Below are positions 1 through 5,350 of a DNA stretch of 5,517 bases, piece by piece. The notes under the pieces were generated by a model. It saw only the letters and a list, made by a program, of their open reading frames with translations. It was not told the DNA's origin and ran no database searches. The stretch is from the NCBI GenBank assembly GCA_017447325.1, contig JAFSNU010000223.1, positions 1 to 5,517 on the forward strand, written 5' to 3'. This stretch comes from Synergistaceae bacterium. Its GTDB lineage: Bacteria > Synergistota > Synergistia > Synergistales > Aminobacteriaceae. The position numbers and the translations under genes were made by a program. Each line of letters begins with the position of its first letter. The stretch's first letter is position 1.

Positions 1-399
1 CAATTTAAGAATAAGCTTGAAGCGACTGACAAGTTGATGGAAGTTTTTGGAATAACGCATATAGCCGACACAAAAGGCTACTCGCTGTCCGGCGGTGAGA
101 GGCGGCGCGTTGAGATCGCAAGGGCTTTGACTTTAAGACCGAGATTTATTTTATTGGACGAGCCGTTCAGCGGCATTGACCCGATAGCTGTGAGCGATAT
201 TCAGAATTTAATTCATTCGCTGAAGAAGCACGGCTACGGAGTTTTGATAACAGATCATAACGTGCGCGAGACTTTGTCTATTACAGACAGGACGTATTTA
301 ATTCACGACGGCAAAATATTCCTGTCCGGCACGCCCGAAGAAGTCACGAATAACCCGTTAGCCCGCAAGTTTTACTTGGGCGAGAAGTTCGAGATGTAA
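1..399 (+). CDS. lptB: LPS export ABC transporter ATP-binding protein LptB (3' part)
   Basis: This is the C-terminal 132 codons of an ABC ATPase; the start and the Walker A motif lie left of the window. The frame is open from base 1, so the internal ATG at 34 is not the start. Counting from base 1, the ABC signature LSGGERRRVEIARAL is at 29-43, Walker B FILLDEP at 49-55, the D-loop SGID at 57-60, and the switch histidine is H86 in ITDHNVRET. The run of three arginines after the signature, DEPFSGIDPIAV, and the C-terminal YLGEKFEM are the LptB pattern rather than that of a generic importer ATPase. In the family LptB (about 240 residues) is the cytoplasmic ATPase that drives LptFG and the LptCA bridge to move lipopolysaccharide to the outer membrane. 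The lptA and lptC genes often lie upstream, but that region is not visible. Identification is strong; the organism should be a diderm. Confidence 0.93.
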   Translation, partial: QFKNKLEATDKLMEVFGITHIADTKGYSLSGGERRRVEIARALTLRPRFILLDEPFSGIDPIAVSDIQNLIHSLKKHGYGVLITDHNVRETLSITDRTYLIHDGKIFLSGTPEEVTNNPLARKFYLGEKFEM

Positions 400-413
400 A
401 TTAAAATATATTT

Positions 414-436
414 GCCGTGAGCTTAACGCTTGCGGC
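414..436 (+). terminator. candidate hairpin terminator after lptB
   Basis: GCCGTGAGC (414-422) can pair with GCTTGCGGC (428-436) around a TTAAC loop. This gives nine pairs, two of them G-T wobbles, beginning 15 bases after the lptB stop. Only TTTAAAATT follows, so the T tract is poor and termination may be partial. It ends 17 bases before the HAD gene start, so it could also limit read-through into that gene. Confidence 0.45.
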
Positions 437-453
437 TTTAAAATTATAAAATC

Positions 454-1137
454 ATGCAGAATTTAAATTTAAAAGATAATAAAGATATTAAAGCCGTGAT
501 ATTTGACATGGACGGCCTGATGTTCGACACGGAGAACTTGAACCGCAAAGGTTGGTACGCTGCAGGAGCGAAGCACGGCTACGAGATGACTGATGAGATT
601 ATATTCTCGCACATCGGCGCGGACTTGGACACGACAAGACGGCTCATGACCGAGCATTTTATTAAAGATCATAAAGACTTTAATTTTGACGAGCTGCGAG
701 CCGAGCGCATCGAGTTCACGCATGATTATATTATTGAACACGGCATGCCGCTGAAGAAAGGCCTGAATGAATTATTAGCATGGCTTGACGCTCATGACTT
801 TAAAATTGCGATGGCAACATCAAGCGGACGGGAGCTCGTAGAGTTTTATCTGGCTCATGCTGACGTTAAATATAAATTTGAGCATATAATAACGTGGCAG
901 CCGGGCATGAAAGGCAAGCCCGCGCCGGATATATTTCTTGCGGCAGCACGAGAGCTTGAAGTAAAGCCGGAAGAGTGTTTAGTGCTTGAGGATTCTTATA
1001 ACGGCGTCAGGGCAGCGCACGCGGCGAACATGAATGTAATTATGATCCCTGACTTGTTAAAGCCCACGCCTGAAATATTAAAGCTCGCCGACGCGATACT
1101 CGAGGACTTGACGCAAGTAATTAAATTCTTAAAGTAA
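454..1137 (+). CDS. HAD-superfamily hydrolase, beta-phosphoglucomutase-like (subfamily IA)
   Basis: The 227-residue protein carries all four HAD motifs. Motif I is FDMDG (nucleophile D18, acid D20), followed by L-M-F-D-T-E as in the PGM-like subgroup. Motif II is MATSSGR (T122/S123), motif III is GKPAPD (K155), and motif IV is LVLEDSYNG (E179, D180). Residues of about 27-100 form the helical cap typical of class C1 enzymes. Relatives are cytoplasmic phosphatases or phosphomutases acting on small sugar phosphates; the substrate cannot be read from the sequence. The length is normal for the family. The ATG at 454 is chosen because the only nearby alternative, GTG at V15, would cut into the first beta strand. 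It leaves an unusual lead of about 11 residues, MQNLNLKDNKD. No Shine-Dalgarno sequence is visible. The gene lies 54 bases after lptB on the same strand, with a weak hairpin between, so co-transcription is possible. Fold is certain; function is not. Confidence 0.88.
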   Translation: MQNLNLKDNKDIKAVIFDMDGLMFDTENLNRKGWYAAGAKHGYEMTDEIIFSHIGADLDTTRRLMTEHFIKDHKDFNFDELRAERIEFTHDYIIEHGMPLKKGLNELLAWLDAHDFKIAMATSSGRELVEFYLAHADVKYKFEHIITWQPGMKGKPAPDIFLAAARELEVKPEECLVLEDSYNGVRAAHAANMNVIMIPDLLKPTPEILKLADAILEDLTQVIKFLK

Positions 1138-1144
1138 TAAATTA

Positions 1145-1172
1145 AATCCCCGCGATTAATTTCACGGGGATT
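1145..1172. terminator. bidirectional terminator between convergent genes
   Basis: AATCCCCG (1145-1152) pairs perfectly with CGGGGATT (1165-1172), giving an 8-bp stem with a GC-rich core and a 12-base loop. It starts 8 bases after the HAD stop on the + strand and lies 4 bases beyond the csaB stop on the minus strand. AGTTTTAG follows on + and a T-rich TAATTTATT on minus, so it can serve both transcripts. The T tracts are short. Confidence 0.75.
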
Positions 1173-1176
1173 AGTT

Positions 1177-2139
1177 TTAGCTAAAAATCTTGTAAGCAAT
1201 CTCGTCTAACTCTCGTTGAACTTTACTCGTTAAGTCTTTAGCTTGATTATTTAAAGCAAAGTTATTAAATGCCTCGACTTTCGGATCATAGCAAAGCGCA
1301 TGAAATTTCAAGTTAAACTTAAACGCAATTATATTAAAGTGCAGCCGCATTCCCAGCGCGAACTTTGCGTTAATAAATAAATCTGCAAGATTATTTATAT
1401 CGCTTATGTTATAGAATTTATAAAGCTTATAAATCTTTATTGCGTCAAGCTTGCTTAATAGTTCAAAATCTTCCGGCGAGAACGCAACACCAATAATATT
1501 ATAATTATAATTATTAAATTCTTGCAAAATATCTTGAGCTTGATTAACAAATTTATTTAAGTCTCTATGCGGCCTGAGATTTAATAAAATATAATCTTGA
1601 CTGCTTGCCTGCGCTTTAAAATTTAAATCTAAGCTTAACGCCAAGTCACAGCCGGAAATTATATTATTTAATCTAAAATTATTTAATGCTAAAGTTAAAG
1701 ACGGCTCGTCCCGGACTTGTAAAATTTCTAAATCTTTCAGCGCATTTTTAGCGAAGAACTTTCCGGCGCGTGTTTTAAGCGGACCGATTGACTGGCCGAG
1801 CGCATAGACTTTAACTCGTAATAATTTAGCAAGCTTAATTAACGCCCAGTACCAGACGCAGGACTTGACGCTCGTGCTGTCCTGAAAGATCCCGCCGCCG
1901 CCGAAGATTAATCTCTCGCAATTAATTAAAGTCTTAATTAAAGCTTTAAAGCTCCACCGCGAAATAGCTTTAATATTAAATATATTTTCAGTATTGTCCG
2001 GCTGATTAGATAAAATTATGATCTCGCTGCGATTAATGCCAGCTCTTTCAAGCATGTTCAAGCTTGCTTGAAGCAGAAGCTCGTCGCCGAAGTTATTAAA
2101 GCCGTAATAGCCGATTAGAGCCGCCTTATACTTTCGCAT
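1177..2139 (-). CDS. csaB: polysaccharide pyruvyl transferase CsaB
   Basis: The 320-residue protein matches the CsaB branch of the polysaccharide pyruvyl transferase family. An N-terminal GYYGFNNFGDE (10-20) is followed by LIFGGGGIFQDSTS (77-90), LGQSIGPL (114-121), RDEPSL, LLNLRPH, and near the C-terminus GMRLH (263-267) and CYDPKV (283-288). In the family CsaB transfers pyruvate from phosphoenolpyruvate to a sugar of a secondary cell-wall polymer, creating the ketal that SLH domains bind. It acts in the cytoplasm on a lipid-linked precursor. At 320 residues it is somewhat shorter than many members, but every landmark is present. ATG at 2139 is the only sensible start. It lies 11 bases after the DUF5693 stop with no Shine-Dalgarno sequence, so translational coupling is likely. 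Composition is very AT-rich, with many Asn, Leu, Ile, Phe and Lys codons. An SLH protein partner is not in the window. Confidence 0.9.
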   Translation of the reverse strand: MRKYKAALIGYYGFNNFGDELLLQASLNMLERAGINRSEIIILSNQPDNTENIFNIKAISRWSFKALIKTLINCERLIFGGGGIFQDSTSVKSCVWYWALIKLAKLLRVKVYALGQSIGPLKTRAGKFFAKNALKDLEILQVRDEPSLTLALNNFRLNNIISGCDLALSLDLNFKAQASSQDYILLNLRPHRDLNKFVNQAQDILQEFNNYNYNIIGVAFSPEDFELLSKLDAIKIYKLYKFYNISDINNLADLFINAKFALGMRLHFNIIAFKFNLKFHALCYDPKVEAFNNFALNNQAKDLTSKVQRELDEIAYKIFS

Positions 2140-2150
2140 TTAATTTTAAA

Positions 2151-4049
2151 TTAAATAAATAAAGGCTTAATAAATTTTAATAGCGGCAGCAAAATGAATT
2201 TTACGCATAAAGTTATTATTAAGCCTAATAATAATCCCGTCCAAAGGCCGTTGAACTCGCGAAGTAATATTAATAATAAAGGCGTATGAAAGTGGCAGAA
2301 GCTGTTCACGATTGACGAGAAGCCAAGCGCAACGCCTATTCTCAAAACTTCTCTATAACGAGCCCATAAATTATTTTTGACTAAAAATCCCAGCAATAAT
2401 AAACACGGCCAGCCTAAAAATACTTCTTTGCTTCTTGGCCTTGCGATTAATAAACGCTCTAAGCTCTCGCGTATTCGAGCCTCGAAGCCAGGAATAAAGC
2501 TCACGTTGCCGCTCCTGAATAGCATAATGCCAAGGCCTAATAATAACACGCCGCAAAGTGCAAGCTCGCCCCAGAGCGGAGGACGCGACATGATAGTATA
2601 AAGAGACTCGGGATGAACTCGCTTGCGTAAGTCGTGAATTAAGACTAATAATGGCGGCAGCATTAAAGTCAGCTTAACGCCCGAGAAAGTTTGCAGTCTG
2701 AGCATATAGCTCGGCACGCTGAAGAACGACGCAACTGCAAGTCCTCCGGCTAAAGCAATTAATAAAGCTTTAAATAATCGCGTCAAGAATTTATTATTAA
2801 AGTCTAAAGCAGCGAGCGAAGCCTCAGTCACTATAAACGGCGCGGCGAATGCTCCGGTTAATCTCGCTGTGCTGTTGGACTTTGAAATCAAGAATGCTAA
2901 TAAGCCTGAAATAATTATAAATTTAGCTATAAATAATATATTAAGCTTGTCAGGCATGGGCGCAAATTTAATTCGTAATATAAACATGTAAAGCGATAAG
3001 ATAAACACGCTTGATAACGCCCAAGCGGCTAAAATATTATTTAATTTAAAATTAAAATTTAAATCAGCAAAGTTTGCCTTAGGCCAAGCCATTTTGAAAT
3101 TATTTATGCGCGTCAAGCCCTGAGCTAATAATTTAACTTCGTTTGTGTAATCGTTTAAATTATATTCGGCTGTGTTTGCCGGCGGAGTGCGCAGCAATAA
3201 AAGCCTGACTGAACGTTCGACGGCGGCGCGTATTAATCTTTCACGCAGAGCTTTGCGCGTTATATTTCTCGCGGTCATTTCTTCGTTGGTGACGCTGTGC
3301 AATGGGATTAAATACGGCGAGGCCTTATGATTTAACGCCGGAGCTCCGACCTGACGCGAGAACTCGACTAAAGCAAGCGGCAATTTTAATTTGTGCGCTG
3401 TATCCGCCATGACGCTAACGTCCGGCCAGCCCGAGACTATTTCACCCGCCGGAGCGAACGCGCCTATATCATAGCTTGCATTGACTTTCTCAAGCATAAG
3501 CGACGCGTTCTCAGCCATCCAGCCGAAGGACTGCGCCGGTCTGTAAAATATTTTCAAATTTAATTTCTTTGCAAGCTCGAGGCCGTCTATATCCGGCACT
3601 ATTCCCACGGTCTTGAACATGTTGACAGGGAACGGCAGATGCACAGCCATATTATTATCATTATTAACAATATTAAATCTTGCCTTAAGCCATGAGTTTA
3701 AAATATCAGCATAGGGCGAGCCTGGCATAATTGAAATTATAGTTCCTGCTGTGCCGTTTAAGCTTGATTTTAGTTCTGCATAGCCAATGCCGTTGTTCGA
3801 GTCGTCGCCGGTAAGCTCGCTGACCATTAAGCCGCTTAATCCGTTATTAATTAAAGTCTTTAACGCGTCCTCAACGCTGACATTAGCTCCGAGTGCGAGA
3901 TTTAAAACTTCTCGATAATCAGCAATGATCGCAACGCTTTTATCGCCTTGTTCAAGCGCAACTCTAAATTTTAAAGCATAGGCCGCGCAAGCTAACGCAA
4001 TAATTAAAATTATAAAATTAAACAAAACTCTTTTGATACGCAATCTCAA
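2151..4049 (-). CDS. DUF5693-type multi-pass membrane protein upstream of csaB
   Basis: The 632-residue protein has a short basic N-terminus and one membrane segment at about 8-26. A hydrophilic domain of about 300 residues follows (27-335), which should lie outside the cytoplasmic membrane. About eight hydrophobic segments then run from about 338 to the end (roughly 338-358, 369-389, 394-412, 424-445, 456-472, 493-511, 542-583 and 585-625). Notable motifs are LHSVTNEE (250-257), ARPRSKE (536-542) and NSFCHFHTPLL (582-592), the last buried among membrane segments. I recognise the layout and these motifs as DUF5693, a family without known function often found next to csaB; this is recall, not a search. 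The inference is a role in exporting, assembling or attaching the pyruvylated polymer, analogous to the CsaA transporter in Bacillus. The start is TTG at 4049, supported by AAGGAG five bases upstream; no ATG lies nearby. A second in-frame TTG two codons later is an alternative. Confidence 0.8.
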   Translation of the reverse strand: MRLRIKRVLFNFIILIIALACAAYALKFRVALEQGDKSVAIIADYREVLNLALGANVSVEDALKTLINNGLSGLMVSELTGDDSNNGIGYAELKSSLNGTAGTIISIMPGSPYADILNSWLKARFNIVNNDNNMAVHLPFPVNMFKTVGIVPDIDGLELAKKLNLKIFYRPAQSFGWMAENASLMLEKVNASYDIGAFAPAGEIVSGWPDVSVMADTAHKLKLPLALVEFSRQVGAPALNHKASPYLIPLHSVTNEEMTARNITRKALRERLIRAAVERSVRLLLLRTPPANTAEYNLNDYTNEVKLLAQGLTRINNFKMAWPKANFADLNFNFKLNNILAAWALSSVFILSLYMFILRIKFAPMPDKLNILFIAKFIIISGLLAFLISKSNSTARLTGAFAAPFIVTEASLAALDFNNKFLTRLFKALLIALAGGLAVASFFSVPSYMLRLQTFSGVKLTLMLPPLLVLIHDLRKRVHPESLYTIMSRPPLWGELALCGVLLLGLGIMLFRSGNVSFIPGFEARIRESLERLLIARPRSKEVFLGWPCLLLLGFLVKNNLWARYREVLRIGVALGFSSIVNSFCHFHTPLLLILLREFNGLWTGLLLGLIITLCVKFILLPLLKFIKPLFI

Positions 4050-4054
4050 TAAAG

Positions 4055-4060
4055 CTCCTT
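4055..4060 (-). promoter_or_regulatory. ribosome binding site fixing a TTG start
   Basis: On the minus strand AAGGAG (4060 down to 4055) is followed by CTTTA and then TTG at 4049. It is one of only two clear Shine-Dalgarno sequences in the window and justifies the non-ATG start of the DUF5693 gene. Confidence 0.75.
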
Positions 4061-4087
4061 TAAATTATTTAAATTATTTTAAATATT
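4059..4087. repeat. short phased AT-rich tandem repeat
   Basis: TTTAAATTAT at 4059-4068 is repeated at 4068-4077, sharing one base, and a third imperfect copy TTTAAATATT lies at 4078-4087. The period of 9-10 bases is close to one helical turn. It fills the leader and -10 region of the minus-strand operon and could bend or open the DNA. It could equally reflect the general abundance of TTTAAA words in this genome. Confidence 0.4.
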
Positions 4088-4090
4088 ATA
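4085..4090 (-). promoter_or_regulatory. candidate -10 of the DUF5693-csaB operon promoter
   Basis: The minus strand reads a perfect TATAAT from 4090 to 4085. Transcription would start near 4078, giving a leader of about 29 bases that contains the AAGGAG site. No good -35 hexamer is found at 16-18 bases upstream, so this rests on the -10 and its position alone. Confidence 0.45.
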
Positions 4091-4120
4091 TTACAAGCGT
4101 GACGTGCGATTTGTGATAAT
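4091..4120 (+). promoter_or_regulatory. candidate extended -10 promoter of the cobU-like gene
   Basis: TG at 4112-4113, one base, then GATAAT (4115-4120, five of six matches to TATAAT) form an extended -10. TTACAA at 4091-4096 is a weak -35 at 18 bases spacing. A start near 4126-4127 would leave only about five bases before the ATG at 4132, making the message nearly leaderless. That fits the absence of any Shine-Dalgarno sequence there. It abuts the minus-strand -10 at 4085-4090. Confidence 0.45.
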
Positions 4121-4131
4121 ATATTTAAATC

Positions 4132-4659
4132 ATGTTTATATTTATTTCTGGAGCATCACGGAGCGGCAAGAGCGAATTTGCCGAGAATATTTGCGGAGAG
4201 CTTGCGGCTGATAACCGCAAGATTTATTTGGCGACGGCTCAAGTCTATGATGAAGATATGAGACGGCGGGTTGAGCGTCACAGGGCAATGCGTAAAAATA
4301 AAAATTTTATAACGCTTGAGAAGACGCATAATTTGCACGAGATTTTTGATTTAATAAATAAAGATGATAATATTTTGCTTGAGTGCTTGCCGAACTTGGC
4401 CGCGAACGAATTATTTATTGACGAGAGCATTAAAGATTTAAATTTTGTTAAAGCAAAAATTTTTAATGAAATTCTTGAATTAAATTTTATAGCTAAAAAT
4501 TTAATAGTCGTGAGCGACGATATTTTTTCCGACGGAATAATTTATGACGGCATGACGGAGAATTATATAAAATTGCTCGGCGAGCTTCACTGTTTAATTG
4601 CGGCTCAGTCTGACAAAGCGATTGAATGCGCGTCGGGGCTTGCGTATTATTTTAAATAA
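4132..4659 (+). CDS. cobU: CobU-like adenosylcobinamide kinase / guanylyltransferase, divergent C-terminal half
   Basis: The 175-residue protein has near-standard CobU length. Its P-loop is GASRSGKS (7-14), IYLATAQVYDEDM (31-43) follows, and H50 in VERHR aligns with the histidine that carries GMP in Salmonella CobU (H46). ILLECLPNLAANEL (81-94) matches the conserved acidic-Cys-Leu region. CobU phosphorylates adenosylcobinamide and then converts it to GDP-cobinamide in cytoplasmic cobamide assembly and salvage. The C-terminal half is unusual: the family's V-S-N-E-V-G reads VSDDIF (127-132), and the later Asn-Gln pair is replaced around H153-C154. Activity may be partial or altered. No other cobalamin gene and no B12 riboswitch is nearby. 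The start is ATG at 4132, directly before the first beta strand FIFISG; it has no Shine-Dalgarno sequence and a probable very short leader. Family call is firm; function is less so. Confidence 0.8.
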   Translation: MFIFISGASRSGKSEFAENICGELAADNRKIYLATAQVYDEDMRRRVERHRAMRKNKNFITLEKTHNLHEIFDLINKDDNILLECLPNLAANELFIDESIKDLNFVKAKIFNEILELNFIAKNLIVVSDDIFSDGIIYDGMTENYIKLLGELHCLIAAQSDKAIECASGLAYYFK

Positions 4660-4667
4660 AAATAAAT

Positions 4668-4673
4668 TATAAT
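4668..4673 (+). promoter_or_regulatory. candidate -10 upstream of eda
   Basis: A perfect TATAAT lies at 4668-4673, 28 bases before the eda ATG. A start near 4680 would give a leader of about 22 bases holding the AAGGAG site. No convincing -35 is seen at 17 bases spacing, and the stretch is AT-rich throughout, so chance is a real alternative. The eda gene could instead be read from the cobU promoter. Confidence 0.33.
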
Positions 4674-4684
4674 TAATATTAATA

Positions 4685-4690
4685 AAGGAG
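4685..4690 (+). promoter_or_regulatory. ribosome binding site of eda
   Basis: AAGGAG lies 11 bases before the ATG at 4702, a slightly long spacing. It is the only clear Shine-Dalgarno sequence on the + strand here and suggests eda is the best-translated gene of the window. Confidence 0.75.
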
Positions 4691-4701
4691 ATTAATAAAT
4701 C

Positions 4702-5337
4702 ATGAGCGAAATTTTTGAAAGCTTTAGAAAGATTGGCATTGTGCCGGTCGTTGTGCTTGACGATGCGAAGGACGCGGAGAAGTTGGGCGAGGCTCTTTGC
4801 GAGGGCGGTTTGCCGTGCGCTGAAGTGACTTTCAGAACTGACGCCGCGCTCGAGAGCATTAAGATCATGGCGAAGAATAAAGATTTATTTGTCGGCGCGG
4901 GAACTGTGCTGAGCATTGAGCAGGTTGACAAGGCCGTTAATGCCGGAGCAAAGTTTATAGTCAGCCCGGGACTTAATCCTAAAGTTGTTAAGTACTGCGT
5001 TGATAATAATATCCCGATCACGCCCGGCACTCAGACACCGAGCGAGATGGAACAGGCTTTAGAGCTTGGCCTGAAAGTCGTAAAATTCTTCCCGGCGGAG
5101 CCCGCAGGCGGCTTGAATATGATTAAGGCAGTCGCCGCGCCTTATACTCAATTAAAATTTATCCCGACCGGCGGCATTAATTCTAAAAATGTTAGAGATT
5201 ATTTAATGTATGACAAGATTTTAGCGTGCGGCGGAAGCTGGATGGTCAAGAAGGATTTAATCGCGGCCGGCCAGTGGGACAAGATCAAGAGCATGGTCAA
5301 AGAAGCTGCTGAGATAGTCAAAGAAATGAGAGGTTAA
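4702..5337 (+). CDS. eda: 2-keto-3-deoxy-6-phosphogluconate / 4-hydroxy-2-oxoglutarate aldolase
   Basis: The 211-residue protein is a class I aldolase barrel of the Eda family (E. coli enzyme about 213 residues). GIVPVVV opens the first strand (12-18). E41 and R45 lie in AEVTFRT, matching E45 and R49 of E. coli. FVGAGTVL (63-70), FIVSPGLNP (85-93) and ITPGTQTPSE (106-115) follow. K128 in VVKFFPAE is the Schiff-base lysine, and FIPTGGI (153-159) with GGSWM (177-181) forms the phosphate and C-terminal part. It splits KDPG into pyruvate and glyceraldehyde 3-phosphate in the cytoplasm, and family members also act on 4-hydroxy-2-oxoglutarate. A sugar kinase begins 13 bases downstream and probably supplies its substrate. 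Start ATG at 4702 has AAGGAG upstream. Composition is visibly richer in G and C than csaB, and all key residues are present. Confidence 0.95.
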   Translation: MSEIFESFRKIGIVPVVVLDDAKDAEKLGEALCEGGLPCAEVTFRTDAALESIKIMAKNKDLFVGAGTVLSIEQVDKAVNAGAKFIVSPGLNPKVVKYCVDNNIPITPGTQTPSEMEQALELGLKVVKFFPAEPAGGLNMIKAVAAPYTQLKFIPTGGINSKNVRDYLMYDKILACGGSWMVKKDLIAAGQWDKIKSMVKEAAEIVKEMRG

Positions 5338-5350
5338 TTTAAAATTTAAA

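Noticed and set aside
34..36. ATG at 34 as the start of a short ABC-type gene
   Set aside because: The frame is open to base 1 and the upstream codons continue the ABC helical region; the real start with Walker A lies outside the window.
445..450. TATAAA just before the HAD gene as a -10 element
   Set aside because: It lies four bases from the ATG, so transcription would begin inside the gene, and no -35 is placed correctly.
996..1199. Minus-strand open frame across the HAD-csaB junction
   Set aside because: It runs through the terminator hairpin and opposite the HAD motif IV region, with no family resemblance; a chance frame.
4098..4108. CGTGACGTGCG in the divergent promoter region as a regulator site
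   Set aside because: CGTG repeats once after one base, but it is not a clear inverted repeat and has no second copy, so there is too little to call an operator.
4050..4131. Cobalamin riboswitch upstream of the cobU-like gene
   Set aside because: The whole gap is 82 bases and AT-rich, too short for the usual riboswitch, and no B12-box-like sequence is seen.
4672..4683. Perfect 12-base palindrome ATTAATATTAAT before eda as an operator
   Set aside because: It is all A and T in a region of almost pure A and T, where such palindromes are common by chance; no second copy is seen at another promoter.
4692..5030. Minus-strand open frame of 112 codons opposite eda
   Set aside because: It overlaps a gene with every catalytic residue intact, has no recognisable domain, and its Ser/Pro/Leu-rich product is what antisense of this codon use gives.
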